Source of the DNA: Rotaria macrura
Lineage: Eukaryota > Rotifera > Eurotatoria > Philodinida > Philodinidae
DNA length: 64,000 nt
Assembly: GCA_900239685.1 (NCBI GenBank)
Contig: OENT01000266.1
Location: forward strand, 62,001-126,000
Reading direction: 5' to 3'
The position numbers were made by a program, and so were the translations under genes. The notes under the pieces are model-generated. The model was given only the letters and a program-made list of their open reading frames with translations, did no database searches and had not been told where the DNA came from. Of the stretch, positions 36,361 through 46,886 are shown one piece after another (the stretch's first letter is position 1; the number at the start of each line of letters is the position of its first letter).

Positions 36361-36403
36361 ATTGTATGTTCATTCTCTTATGTTGACCTTCAATTGACCA
36401 GTG

Positions 36404-39400
36404 ATGGATTCAACTTCAATATCAACGGTAAAATTCTTTTGTATGATTTGTATAATGAACATAATCGTTGCCTTTCTTTTTTCTTATTATTAACTATGAA
36501 ACTATAGAAATCATTCGTTTCACAATGGAATACCGATGCGGTAGTTGCCTGGCTTCATGAATCAAATTTAGGTGCATTTGAAAAAGTCTTTCGAGGTATA
36601 TATTGTTCGATATGAAATTAATGCTTCATTACGAAGAACTCGACAAATGTTTTCTTTTTCATCTTGTATTATTAGAAAATGAGATTGATGGTCCAATATT
36701 ACTTAGACTTAGTGAGTCAATGGTTGCTCGATTATTTCCAACTATAAAACTTGAAGTACAATTTCTCGATTTATTACAAACGCTTAAACAACGACATGTT
36801 GTCGATTTGAATTCGAAAAAACCTATCACACCAACATTAACAAACGGACGCACAACAGCACATCAAATGGCAGCACATGTCATAGCAGCATCATCATCAT
36901 CGTTAGATAATGGAAATAGTCATTCACCTAATTCGAAATCTCCGACAAATTTAAATGGTCATCATACATCGAAAATGATCTTTTCAGAACGTTCATCGAT
37001 ATCCAAGGGACCACCATTGAAAACTTTCAAACGTGAACCGAAATATTTTCCGAATCAAACACTCAAGTACAAAACTATTTTCATATGAATATAGCATCAT
37101 TTTTCTTTTCTCGTTTATGTAGTAGTCAAACAAATGGAAATTTGTCAATGAATACTAATGATAATGATACTAAACATACATTTCCTCATGTATATAAATT
37201 GCCACAATTTGCCGAAACACTTCGTTTAGCACTTGCATCACAAGATGCAACTGCTTTCAAATTACGTACTTACTATAGAAATCTATTAATCTCATCGATA
37301 TATGATGATCTTACACGTACATATAATCTTTGGTATGTAAAAGTAGAAGAAAAGGCTCCAATGTAATAGGAATCTCGACGTTTTCTTTTTGCTCGCCATA
37401 TCTGAGGCTCTACAATCTAACAAACTTTATCTTAATTTCTATCTATGACATAGTTTCATATGCTATTGAGTACATACTGAAGAAAAATATGAAACTGTTT
37501 GGTATTCTAATGCTCAAAAAAACATAGAACTTCTCAAATATTAATAAGTCGTTGAAGATCGGAAATGGTTTATATGTTCTGAGATTGCTCAAAAAATAAA
37601 AAGGACGCGATACCCTCGGATATGTTAGAAAGTGACTTTGAATCATGAAGAAATATTCCAGGACTTTTTACTTCTATGTAGTATAATCAGTACATTTTTA
37701 TCGTTGAAAGTCACAACACATGAGCCATAATCGTATTTATAATCAAACTAGCTCCGAGTTAAGTATATTAAAAAAATAGAACTAGCATTTCTGCTATCAT
37801 CATACTGTCAATAAATATTAGACTCATATTGATACTTGGAACTTCTCTATGCCTGCTTTGTTTCGATTAGTTAATAGAAATATTTAGAGTTATTTACTTG
37901 ATGTTTATCGCACATAGATTGTAATAAGTCTATTTATAGGTATCCAAATGCTCGACAATATAAGACAGTCGCTTCTGCACTTGTCAAAGCTTATCCATTT
38001 CTCGAATCGTCAACAGAAGGTGGTGAAGTAAGTGATAACTGTTACTTTTTTGTTTTCAATTAACAAATAATCGGGTATTGTTTTCTATTTGCCATGTTTA
38101 TAGGGTGCATGGATTGATGGTATTAAAGGAAAATTTAAACGTGGCCGTCGTACTGCAACATCCTTTGTTGATGTAGGACAATCGATGGGTGGTGAGAATG
38201 GTTTTGATCGAATGTCCGGTGATGAAGAAATAGGTGAAGAAAAATTAGCACAAACATCCGGTAGTCAAAAACGAGCAAGACATGACTTCGAAGTTGATTC
38301 TGATGATGGACATTATGAATCAGGCGAAATGCCAAGAATCGTCAATGGAAAAGAAACTGTAGAATTGAATTATTTTTATTTTGTATTTTCAATGAAAATC
38401 TATTTTTAAGGATCAAACCAGTGACAATAATGATGAACTCGATGAAGATGAATTGAAACGATTACGCACTTGTATTAAAGCAATGAAAGAAACATTAGCA
38501 ACAACGAATGATCCTGATATATCTCTTATATCCGATTATTTTAAAGAAACGTTCGAAATTCGACGTGAATTTGTTAAAACACATAATACAAATGAAATTC
38601 TTCTTGAATATCCAGCTTTACAACTTCATTCATGTGTATGTTATTTTCTTATCGCCTACGGCTATACAATGATACACGATGAAGAAATTGAAATATGTTT
38701 TTTTTTCGTTTCTCTCTAGTTACTTGCTGATTTTCATATGCAAACAAATATTCCTATTCAAACAGTTTTAATACATAAACTTCGTTCAATATCAAAGCCT
38801 ATCATACGACTTGCAAAAGAAACTGGCTGTGCTCATGATATTCTTCATTCATATCATACAATTCTTTCTCAACGACCACAATTAGAACAAGGTTAGTTAT
38901 TGTTTGACTGAGAAAGAAAAACCATAGAACAGTGACAAAATTTTAATTCAGAATAAAAACTATGTAACTGTTGTTGATAGTCACAGTGATATACATTGTT
39001 TCGACATCATTTATACTTAATCTACGAATAATTCAATAAGGAAGTATGTCATTCATTATGACGAGACGTTTCTGCGAGTGTTCGTCAGTAACGTCTGTAA
39101 TATGACAAGAAAACGCTACTAAGTTCGTCTGTGTCCGATTGTTAATAATTTCTAGTAGAAAACATTGAATCTAACTCAATCACGAGAGTTTTTACTGAAC
39201 TCTAAATCATAGAAACGTTTAATGATGTGTATTACATCAGAAATTTCTTTCTTGTTCATTATCTAAGTTTGAAAGACAATTTTTCTACAACGTTTAGAAT
39301 GTTACTCGTGTCAGTAGAACGTTCTCTGTATAAGTCGGTATTTAATAAAGAGTCATAAATTCAATAAATCGGCAGTAACGCGACTGGGACAGCTCAAGAG

Positions 39401-40153
39401 AACAAATTCTCTTAGGATTTTTCTCCGTATACCTATAATAATACATGGTCGCTTGTCTCTTTTCGCTAAATCAATGTAGTTGTAAATTTTTTTTCTCAGT
39501 AGACAAGTAAAACGACTAAAAATGCACGCCTTCAATACGATAGACAACATCAAAAGTCTACCAGAGAACTATTTCATTTGCTGTTATTCATGAAAGTTAA
39601 GAATACTATTGACGTTATCTATAAAGAAAACTCTCAGATGATTCCGGAAGGATGTTTTTCTTGTCTTAATTATGACCATCTTGTATGTAATCGAATTTTA
39701 TCTGTTTTTTTTTAGTTCTAGCTGATACATTTGCTATATTAATTGTTGCTTGTTATTTTGGTGAACATCAATTTTTATTAATCTCTCCTGACAAAGTAAA
39801 CGAAAAATACTTTTTTTCTTAATTTAATAACCATTATTTTTATTTAGGATGCTCAATCACCATGGCCAATTATACGTGGTGATCATCCGGCACGAGCTTT
39901 TTTCGATGGAAAATCATCGTCATTAGCTTATAATATTGAATTAGATTATGTCCAATTATTTCATCGACCATTAAATGATTTTCTAACAGCTATATGTACA
40001 TTATTTGCAACATATACAGTTTTTGAAATAACTTTCGGTAAATTAGAAATGACGTTGTCATTTATCGATTGTTTACTACGAGATAATCTACATGCATCAA
40101 CACGTTCACCACAAGTACTTGAATTAATCAACGAACTTAACTCGATGAAATAA
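36404..40153 (+). CDS. SAM-domain protein, SAMD3-like
   Basis: Ten exons: 36404-36427, 36508-36595, 36676-37066, 37123-37332, 37940-38027, 38104-38358, 38411-38635, 38720-38891, 39716-39795, 39848-40153. All introns are GT-AG and in phase; the product is 612 aa. Residues about 10-75 form a sterile alpha motif: WNTDAVVAWLHESNLGAF, then ENEIDGPILLRLSESM. A low-complexity Ser/Asn linker follows. The next part has the SAMD3-type core: LPQFAETLRLAL, a basic helix, then WYPNARQYKTVASALVKAYP and GAWIDGIKGKFKRGRR. The C-terminal 250 residues are helical and match the layout of vertebrate SAMD3-like proteins (human SAMD3 is about 520 aa). Molecular role is not established; SAM domains usually mediate oligomerisation. 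Introns 4 (607 bp) and 8 (824 bp) are long beside the others (52-84 bp). The gene ends 172 bp from a convergent MARVEL gene. Confidence 0.87.
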
Positions 40154-40325
40154 AAAGAAAATCTGTTTTGCTTTTTTCTTTTCTTTTCTTTTTTGATCTG
40201 CAATTATCTCACGCAGTGTACATGTATATATATACGTATGTGTTTTTGTGTGTGCGTGTGCGTCTGAATATATTTGTTTCGTCATATCGAAAAAAAACCA
40301 ATAAAAGATAAACAAAATTCCTTTG

Positions 40326-40820
40326 TCAATCTTTCAGTTTATAAATAAGTATAACAGCTATAAAATAGAGCATACTTATTAAGAAACCAAATATAATACC
40401 AATCAAGCGTAAGATATTACAATCATAAGTAATCGAAATGATTCTTAATGATGAATCACTAAAGTCATGTTGAGTTATAACATGACCGTGTGTATAATTA
40501 ACAATTGCGTATACTGTAAAACATGACGCAAGAAGATATCCATTTGATAAACATATATATAAGAATAATGTCAATTTTTTAGCTTTAATTTTAACTGTGC
40601 CAAATAGACGATTCGTAAGGAAATAGATTTCAAATGTCAATGATATCCATGTTAAAATATAATAAAACAGTATGGATTGATGATTAAAACCGAGAAATTC
40701 ATTTAATGATGAATTACATGAAGAAATTTTTAATTCAGAAAATGTTAATAGAAATAGTAAGCAAACAAGACGTATCAAATGTATTATACCTAATGCATTT
40801 GTAAAATAGTTTATTAACAT
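40326..40820 (-). CDS. Four-helix membrane protein, MARVEL-like
   Basis: A 164-aa single-exon protein with four hydrophobic segments at about residues 9-30, 48-70, 80-106 and 137-160 and short loops, the layout of MARVEL-domain proteins (CMTM, synaptophysin, MAL families), which act in vesicle traffic and membrane apposition. The first helix starts GIIHLIRLVCLLFLL, close to GLLHLVRLIILVICII in the divergent neighbour, so the two are probably paralogues. The C-terminus ends with a short basic/acidic tail (YKLKD). The start ATG is 114 bp from the neighbour's ATG. It is convergent with the SAMD3-like gene. The MARVEL call rests on topology and the first-helix pattern, not on a search. Confidence 0.7.
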   Translation of the reverse strand: MLINYFTNALGIIHLIRLVCLLFLLTFSELKISSCNSSLNEFLGFNHQSILFYYILTWISLTFEIYFLTNRLFGTVKIKAKKLTLFLYICLSNGYLLASCFTVYAIVNYTHGHVITQHDFSDSSLRIISITYDCNILRLIGIIFGFLISMLYFIAVILIYKLKD

Positions 40821-40934
40821 TCGTTTTATTAAAAAAAATTAGGTGAATGAAGATCAACAACTAGATAATCAAGCGCTATTTTCTTTCTTTTTTTTTTTGT
40901 TAATTAACTAAGCGAACACATACATATAGAGAAA
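40821..40934. promoter_or_regulatory. Shared 114-bp region between divergent MARVEL genes
   Basis: The two start codons face away from each other with only 114 bp between, so the genes likely share a bidirectional promoter. The interval has A/T homopolymers (AAAAAAAA and a TTTCTTTCTTTTTTTTTTTG tract) and a palindromic GTTAATTAAC at 40900-40909. I cannot define a TATA box with confidence. Confidence 0.5.
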
Positions 40935-43900
40935 ATGAATATTGATTATATTAAAAGTCAAAAAGGTTTATTACATCTAGTCCGACTGATTATACTTGTA
41001 ATTTGTATTATTTTTATGAATATATTATCATGTGGTCAAAATGCATTTGGTGGTCATGCTAATATTAATTCAACATCGGATAGTGAATTTATTCATATAA
41101 GTAAGTAACGATTAGTTTAAGAGGATTCTAAAGAATTATACTTTATAAAAATATGTTTCAGATAACGTTATGGATTAAAGTTTTAAGATAATTCCCTTTC
41201 ATGATAGCTGTTTATTTTAGAATGCCCTATAAGAAACATGTTGATTGATAGAATAAAACTTGTTAGTTACGGATTGAAATTTTCTCCAATAATTTCTTTT
41301 TTATGTTTTGAATAGTTGCATCATGAATCATCATTGGAAGTTTTATGATTGTAGAGTTTCAATGTAACGAGAACAATGAGTGTTTCTGCAGAATATTTAC
41401 TAATGTGAGAGTCTTGTGAAGTATACGCTCGTTTGTATTATTCGAATTCAACGATTCTTTTCTTTATCATATTCTTAAATGTCTGTTACTTAGAGGCAAG
41501 ATTCTCTGAAAAGTCGAATTTCAATCTGAAGCTTTGCCACATTGCTAGACTTTAGTCACACTAGTTTACATGAAATATCTTTGAGATAAAACAAAATATT
41601 AGATAATTCATGTTTTGTATGTTTGAAATCTAATTTATTGTTAAAACTTTCGAATTATATTTTTCGTTTACATAAAGAGCTATTCGTGAAATTTAAATAT
41701 AAGAAAAAATAAATATGATGCAAAAATCGGTTTAGTCCATTTTCGCCGACATTGTTTTTCGTCGACGACGATTTTCGCCGATTTCAATTTCACCGAAAGA
41801 ATGTTTCTTTGTTTCTAATTCAAACAAAGAAAAACTCTTTCGGTGAAGTTGGAATCGGCGAAAATCGTCGTCGGCGAAAAACAATGTCCACGAAAATGGA
41901 ATATGCCACAAAAATCATTTAGTTCCAAAGTCTAAAAGAGTTTGCACCGTTATCAAACTGGAAGATTCTTCAGTATTTCTTTAAGAAAGATATGAATAGG
42001 TTTTGTTTCAAGATTATGCATAAAATATTTAAGATACCGTAGTGCATACGAATGGTTCCGTTAAGGATTATATATCCAGCGTATCTGGACTCTGCTATGC
42101 GACTCAATAGTACATAATAGTAGTACACAGAATCTTTCTTCATTCCATACCATTTTCAATTGTTTAGTTTTGTATAATCAGAGTTGGAATTGACTTGGAG
42201 TTGATGACGCATTGAAATTGAGTTGAATTAGAAGCACAGATACTTCGTACTCAAGTCCATTCGAAAAATAGGACTTGATTCATCTCTAGTCAAAACAGAA
42301 GAGTATACACGTTCAGTTTCTATTCTGAGATATTGATTCGACAAATATTAAACCAGTTACTCGAAGATTAGCAAATATTTCATTTCGTAGTAAGATCTTT
42401 CAAGAGTCTAATGGTAGGATTTTTGACTCTACGGTTTCATCTAATCTTAATAGATCTAATCTAACTTGGAATGTGTCGTTTAAAGTAGCGGAATGAGAAT
42501 GAAAGTATGTGAGAGTTCAGTCAACTTGAAGTTGAAGTATTTTAAGGTATCATTGATTTTATATCCGGAAATTTTTCGTTCATTCGTATTTTGATGATTG
42601 ATTTTTATTGTGTACAAATACTTTCTATTACTATGACAAACAAACAACAAAGGACGGCACTGAGAATCGAAGCTGAAGCGTTGGAACTCAGTACACACTT
42701 AGTTCGTTCAGAGAACATTTTTGTTGATGAGTTTAAAATCTTTGTTGTAACTATTGATAAGTTTTATGAGATTTCTCACTGATGTAGCACTTCTTTTTTG
42801 CGTATCACAATACTGGCGTTTTACTTTGTAATGAATCGTCGTGTTCAATATCGGAATGCCGATGGAAAAATGTTCCTTAGGTATTGCACTACAATATTAC
42901 GGAGTATTCTGTGGGTAAAAGTTGGTTTAAACCATGGAAAATCTGATGAGATACTTTCACTGGTAAAAGTAAAATATGTGTAAAGGTCGGCGGCATGCAC
43001 CATAGCCTTCTGACAATGGTTTGTTTATCTATGAGACTTAATGTTGGCTCATAAACTAAAAGTAATCAGCACGTGTTTTGTGATTTGATTTATTTTTTTT
43101 TGGAAATTCTCATGTATTTGCGAAGAATATAATTAGTACAAATTTTCATTCAATGTTCTGACGCTTGATGGCATCAAGTCTTTTCCGTTATAGACCGTTG
43201 TCTATTATGTTGTCTCGGATTCCTAAGTAGATATAAAGTGAAATTTTTAACGATTGAAATTCGATGCCATATATTGAAACAGGTAATTAAAGTTATATTG
43301 TAAGAGTCCTGGGTTTTTGTTGTTTACATAAGTTGGAATACACGAAGCAAATATTGCTGTATATGGAAGAATTTTTGTTTCTTTAGTCTATCGCTGCGAT
43401 ATATTGTTTCAGTTGAAGTCTTTTACTGTGAAGAAATATGTGCTTTACCAAGAATAAGAATCGAAAGAATGCACAAAATAAATGTGAAAACTTCGGACTT
43501 ATGTCCGAGAGTTATGTGTACTTCAAAAAGTGAATGAGACAAATCAGTCATTCTAGAATGTGTGCACGGATGAAGTATCTTGGTAAACCTTTTTGGGAAA
43601 CTCCAAAACTACTGATTATCTCAGACATATCTAGGCAATTTTGTTTCTAGATGCAGTTTTTGTGCATTTGAGACTTTTTTGCAGCCAATGTTTTGTTAGT
43701 AAGCTCGATTTGGTTCAAAACTAATATCAGATTCGGAATCAGCGTGAAAAACTGAGTCACTTCACATAAGTTGTGGATAATTCTGAGAAAAAAGTTTGTT
43801 TTGAAAAAATCCCTGTACCACCCCTCAGGGATTATTTGGTCAATAATGACAGTTTTTCCGATAACTCAGCCATCGCTTGCTAGATCCTATTCATCTTCGA

Positions 43901-45327
43901 ACTCGACCGAGAAATTGATGAGACAATTCTGTGCACAAAACTTCAGCTCAATCGAATCTATTTGTAAAGAGTTATCGTTTTAACGGCCGGCCGGACACAC
44001 TGACCGATTCTAGAGTGTACTCACTTTTTGAGTACACAAAAAAACAAATGAATAGCCTATTCATTAGAGTATAAATGTTTTCATCTTGCCCTTGCTCGGT
44101 CGATGTATTTATTGTAAGTACGTTCTCATAGATTTTCTGCCGTTTTCGTAGCGGCTAACTTTTTTCTAGCTATATGTCATGTATTCTGCGATGCTTGATT
44201 TACTTAGTCATTTTTTATTCCAACAAAAGATCTGAAGTTCAAATATAGTATCAAGATGCTTAAGTTAAGTGGACGACTGTTGTGTAGAGAAAGACATTTT
44301 TATATGATGTTTTAAATACTATTCAGTCCATAGAATTATCCAAAAACTTATATTAATTTTATCGAAAACGCTAAATATTTTTATTTAAACGTGTAGTGAC
44401 TAACATGAGTCACGAGTTAACTCTCTACAGTCATAACATGATTCAAGAATTTTAGAATTGAACTGTAATATCAACAGATTGTTCTTCTTTAGATATATAA
44501 AAGATAATCACATCTCACAATGATAGTGAATTTTTCATTTAGAAATTTTTTCTTGTCGACTTTAATATTTCAGATTCTATCGATAGAGAAATATTGAGTC
44601 AAAGGAGAGTTCTTTCGAATTCCAATTGAGTTTTTCATTATTCTATTACTGTGATAGGTTTAGTTTTCGTCATTTATATTGATATAGTCGATTTACTGTA
44701 CTTTCATAAGTCATTCATTTAGTGTTTATATAAAGAATCTCCAACACGCGAAACTGGTTCGTATTCAATACAGTCTTGTTTAAAATTCAGAGATGATGAT
44801 GATCGCTTGATCGTTTCCAATTTCCATCGAGAGATATGAGGTTCGAATAAGTGCAGAGAGTGGTTGAATACGATGTGCTCTATATTACTCAATAGATACT
44901 CTAGAGTTACAATATTTCTTTATACATTCAAGAAAATAAATTTCACTATTGTTTTTTTTTGTAAGTCTACTGAAGGAATATAGAATGCGAAAACTTTGTT
45001 TTGTAATTAAATAATTTTTACTTTCTAGTCATGTGGGTCGCATTAACAGTAGATGGTTTTGTTTTCTTAAGTCGCATGTTTGAACAAGACGATGGAACAA
45101 GTCAAACATCTTTGTTAATTGATTCAGCATTTGCATTGATCTATTTTGTTGCGTTTGTTATTTTACTTGTATCGTGGATAAAATGTTCTGATTCAAATAC
45201 ATTATTTTGTAATGGTAAATATAAGTGCATTGTTCATTTATTACCTACCATTGGTGCTCTTGCTTTAACAATACTTTATGTATATCATGATGTTCAACAG
45301 GCGATTCAAAACCTAAACTCTATGTAA
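40935..45327 (+). CDS. Four-helix membrane protein, MARVEL-like, with a 3.9-kb intron
   Basis: Two exons, 40935-41100 and 45029-45327, join in phase 1 (A|TC) to give 154 aa. Exon 1 encodes the first helix (GLLHLVRLIILVICIIFMNI); exon 2 encodes three more, beginning HIIMWVALTVDGFVFL, SAFALIYFVAFVILLVSWI and VHLLPTIGALALTILYVY. The four-helix layout and the shared first-helix motif make it a paralogue of the minus-strand neighbour. The donor GTAAGT and acceptor TTTCTAG are both good, and each exon alone encodes an incomplete bundle. The 3928-bp intron is about sixty times the usual size here and contains the foldback at 41736-41900 and a possible element at 43515-44037. Exact function is unknown. 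Confidence 0.7.
41736..41900. repeat. Foldback (MITE-like) in the MARVEL gene intron
   Basis: Two 79-bp arms, 41736-41814 and 41822-41900, are complementary at about 72 of 79 positions around a 7-base loop. The outer end reads TCCATTTTCG, and the arms contain repeated TTTTCGCCGA units. Similar 15-16 base sequences flank it (CAAAAATCGGTTTAGT at 41721-41736 and CAAAAATCATTTAGT at 41909-41923), possibly a diverged target duplication. No coding capacity. Confidence 0.85.
42179..42245. repeat. Degenerate GAGTTG-type tandem repeat
   Basis: Several diverged copies of a GAGTTGGAATTGA-like unit follow one another inside the long MARVEL intron. The unit is imperfect, so the borders are approximate. 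Confidence 0.4.
43515..44037. mobile_element. Possible element with imperfect inverted ends
   Basis: The left end TGTGTACTTCAAAAAGTGA (43515-43533) and the complement of the right end (TGTGTACTCAAAAAGTGA, 44018-44036) match over 18 bases with one gap. Inside, the sequence is less AT-rich and has a TTCTAGA near each end. I see no clear target duplication and no transposase. The plus-strand frame 43771-43983 lies within and has no recognised domain. Confidence 0.35.
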
Positions 45328-46886
45328 AAACAACGATTGATGTATTAAAAAACAGTATACCCTCTATTTGCTACTTTACTGTGTTTTTTTCTTCTTAAAT
45401 GAATTAATAATTGAATATATTTCTTGATGAAAGTCAAGATGAGAATTTGAAATACATCGTTTGAAGTTAGTTCAAGTTTATTTATACTTTTATCATTTTT
45501 TTATTTAAGAAGCATGTGGATGAGGTGAAGATTTATATTTACACGCTTATCGAAGTCAATATCCTCAAAATTTAGAAAGCCATCCTCGTAACAATCTGAT
45601 TTAACTGACGAAGCAAAATGAAAGAAAAGTAAGTATTTGATCGATGTCGATTATTAAACTTTAATTCAGAGGCTCTATCAATGCATTTCAACTGACTAAA
45701 TTTTTTAAGTACCAATGTAACATTGAATACACTTGATTGAACTTCGATGAAGGCTTTTCGTTTGTGTAGAAGTTATTTGTAGAATCAAACTATTAAATAA
45801 TGTTAATATGACATTCGGTTTCATCGAATGATTCTGGTCAAACTATCTTCATTAATCTCAATAATTGGTAGATTTTCAAACTAAAATCGAAATCCTCTTA
45901 ACTCGTCATTCTACTTCGGTACGTAATCATCCGATGTTTACTATAATGCTAGTGCATGATTTCGAATTGAATTTTCTGTTTTATTCATATATTGTTCTAG
46001 GTTAGTTCGAGCTGTATCTATGAATTTTTGAATCTTTTTAATCGATATATTTCGTCATTTATTCATGCTTGAATCGAATGAATTCACACCACTATTTACA
46101 GTTAGTTTAGTTTTGCTGTTGTAGATATTTATTTCATTTTTTTTAGCTTTTGAGTATGGATAGTCCCTTTTCAAAGCAGAGTAGTCATATCTTCATCTAG
46201 ATTATCATATAGTTCACATAGTTGAGTATGAAAACTACTGATTTTTTTCCACGAATACAATTACTATAGAAAAATTTATTTTGATTTTTTCTGTAATATA
46301 TGTTTCAGAAAATATTTATGTCTGCGCAAGTGTAAATAAGATCATATCTAATGATCTGCAAACATTATTCGAACAAATTAATGGACAAGATGAATCAGAT
46401 GAGATTTTAAATGAAAAATAATCTATGGAACTAGATCAATCGAGAAAAATAACAATGGATCATTGGAATTTTTGTTCAAAACTATCGATTGATATGGCCC
46501 AATTGCTAAGAGGATGCTCTGATTTTATCAACGAATGTTTAAATTATTTTTAAAAAAGAAAATGACGTTTTCATATTCGTCTGAATGTGATTCATATAAA
46601 GCAATTTATAATATAATGAATTTTGTCAAGGGACGGGCTTCACTTTATTTCTATCTTTTATTCAAAAGAGAAAAAGGGAAAAATCACTGCAGAATGTAAA
46701 CATTCATATAATACATTTTCTCATTGACATTGAACTACTTGAAGACGTACGGTCAAAACCATCAATATTAAACAAACGGGTAATCATTATAGAATAAAAT
46801 TGAATAGGGAATAGCATTGTAGGCAATTTAAAAAAATATTAAATACAAGAGAAAGACTACATAATCTTAAGAAAAAAAATATATAA
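45328..46886. other. Intergenic region between the MARVEL and Mondo genes
   Basis: 1.56 kb between two 3' ends (plus-strand MARVEL gene and minus-strand Mondo gene). The only coding-like stretch is 46309-46553, listed separately. The rest shows nothing I can name. Confidence 0.45.
46309..46553 (+). pseudogene. Relic coding stretch with one in-frame stop
   Basis: After a good acceptor (ATATGTTTCAG) one frame stays open for about 81 codons apart from a single TAA at 46419-46421. The part before reads NKIISNDLQTLFEQINGQDE; the part after begins MELDQSRKITMDHWNF and ends before a TAA at 46551-46553. Codon choice is like real genes here. I found no upstream exon and recognise no family. It may be a decayed last exon, or a short gene starting at the ATG at 46425 (42 aa). 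Confidence 0.3.

Larger units (their letters stand above)
29280..36403. other. Gene-poor intergenic region
   Basis: The longest gene-free stretch of the window (7.1 kb). I see no exon with both splice sites and a plausible protein. It contains a CA microsatellite (33822-33838) and, in its last 1.7 kb, a compositionally distinct block (about 34700-36360) described separately. Confidence 0.5.

Noticed and set aside
44810-44850. GGTTCGAAT sequence resembling a tRNA B box
   Set aside because: No A box, no acceptor or anticodon stem can be folded around it.
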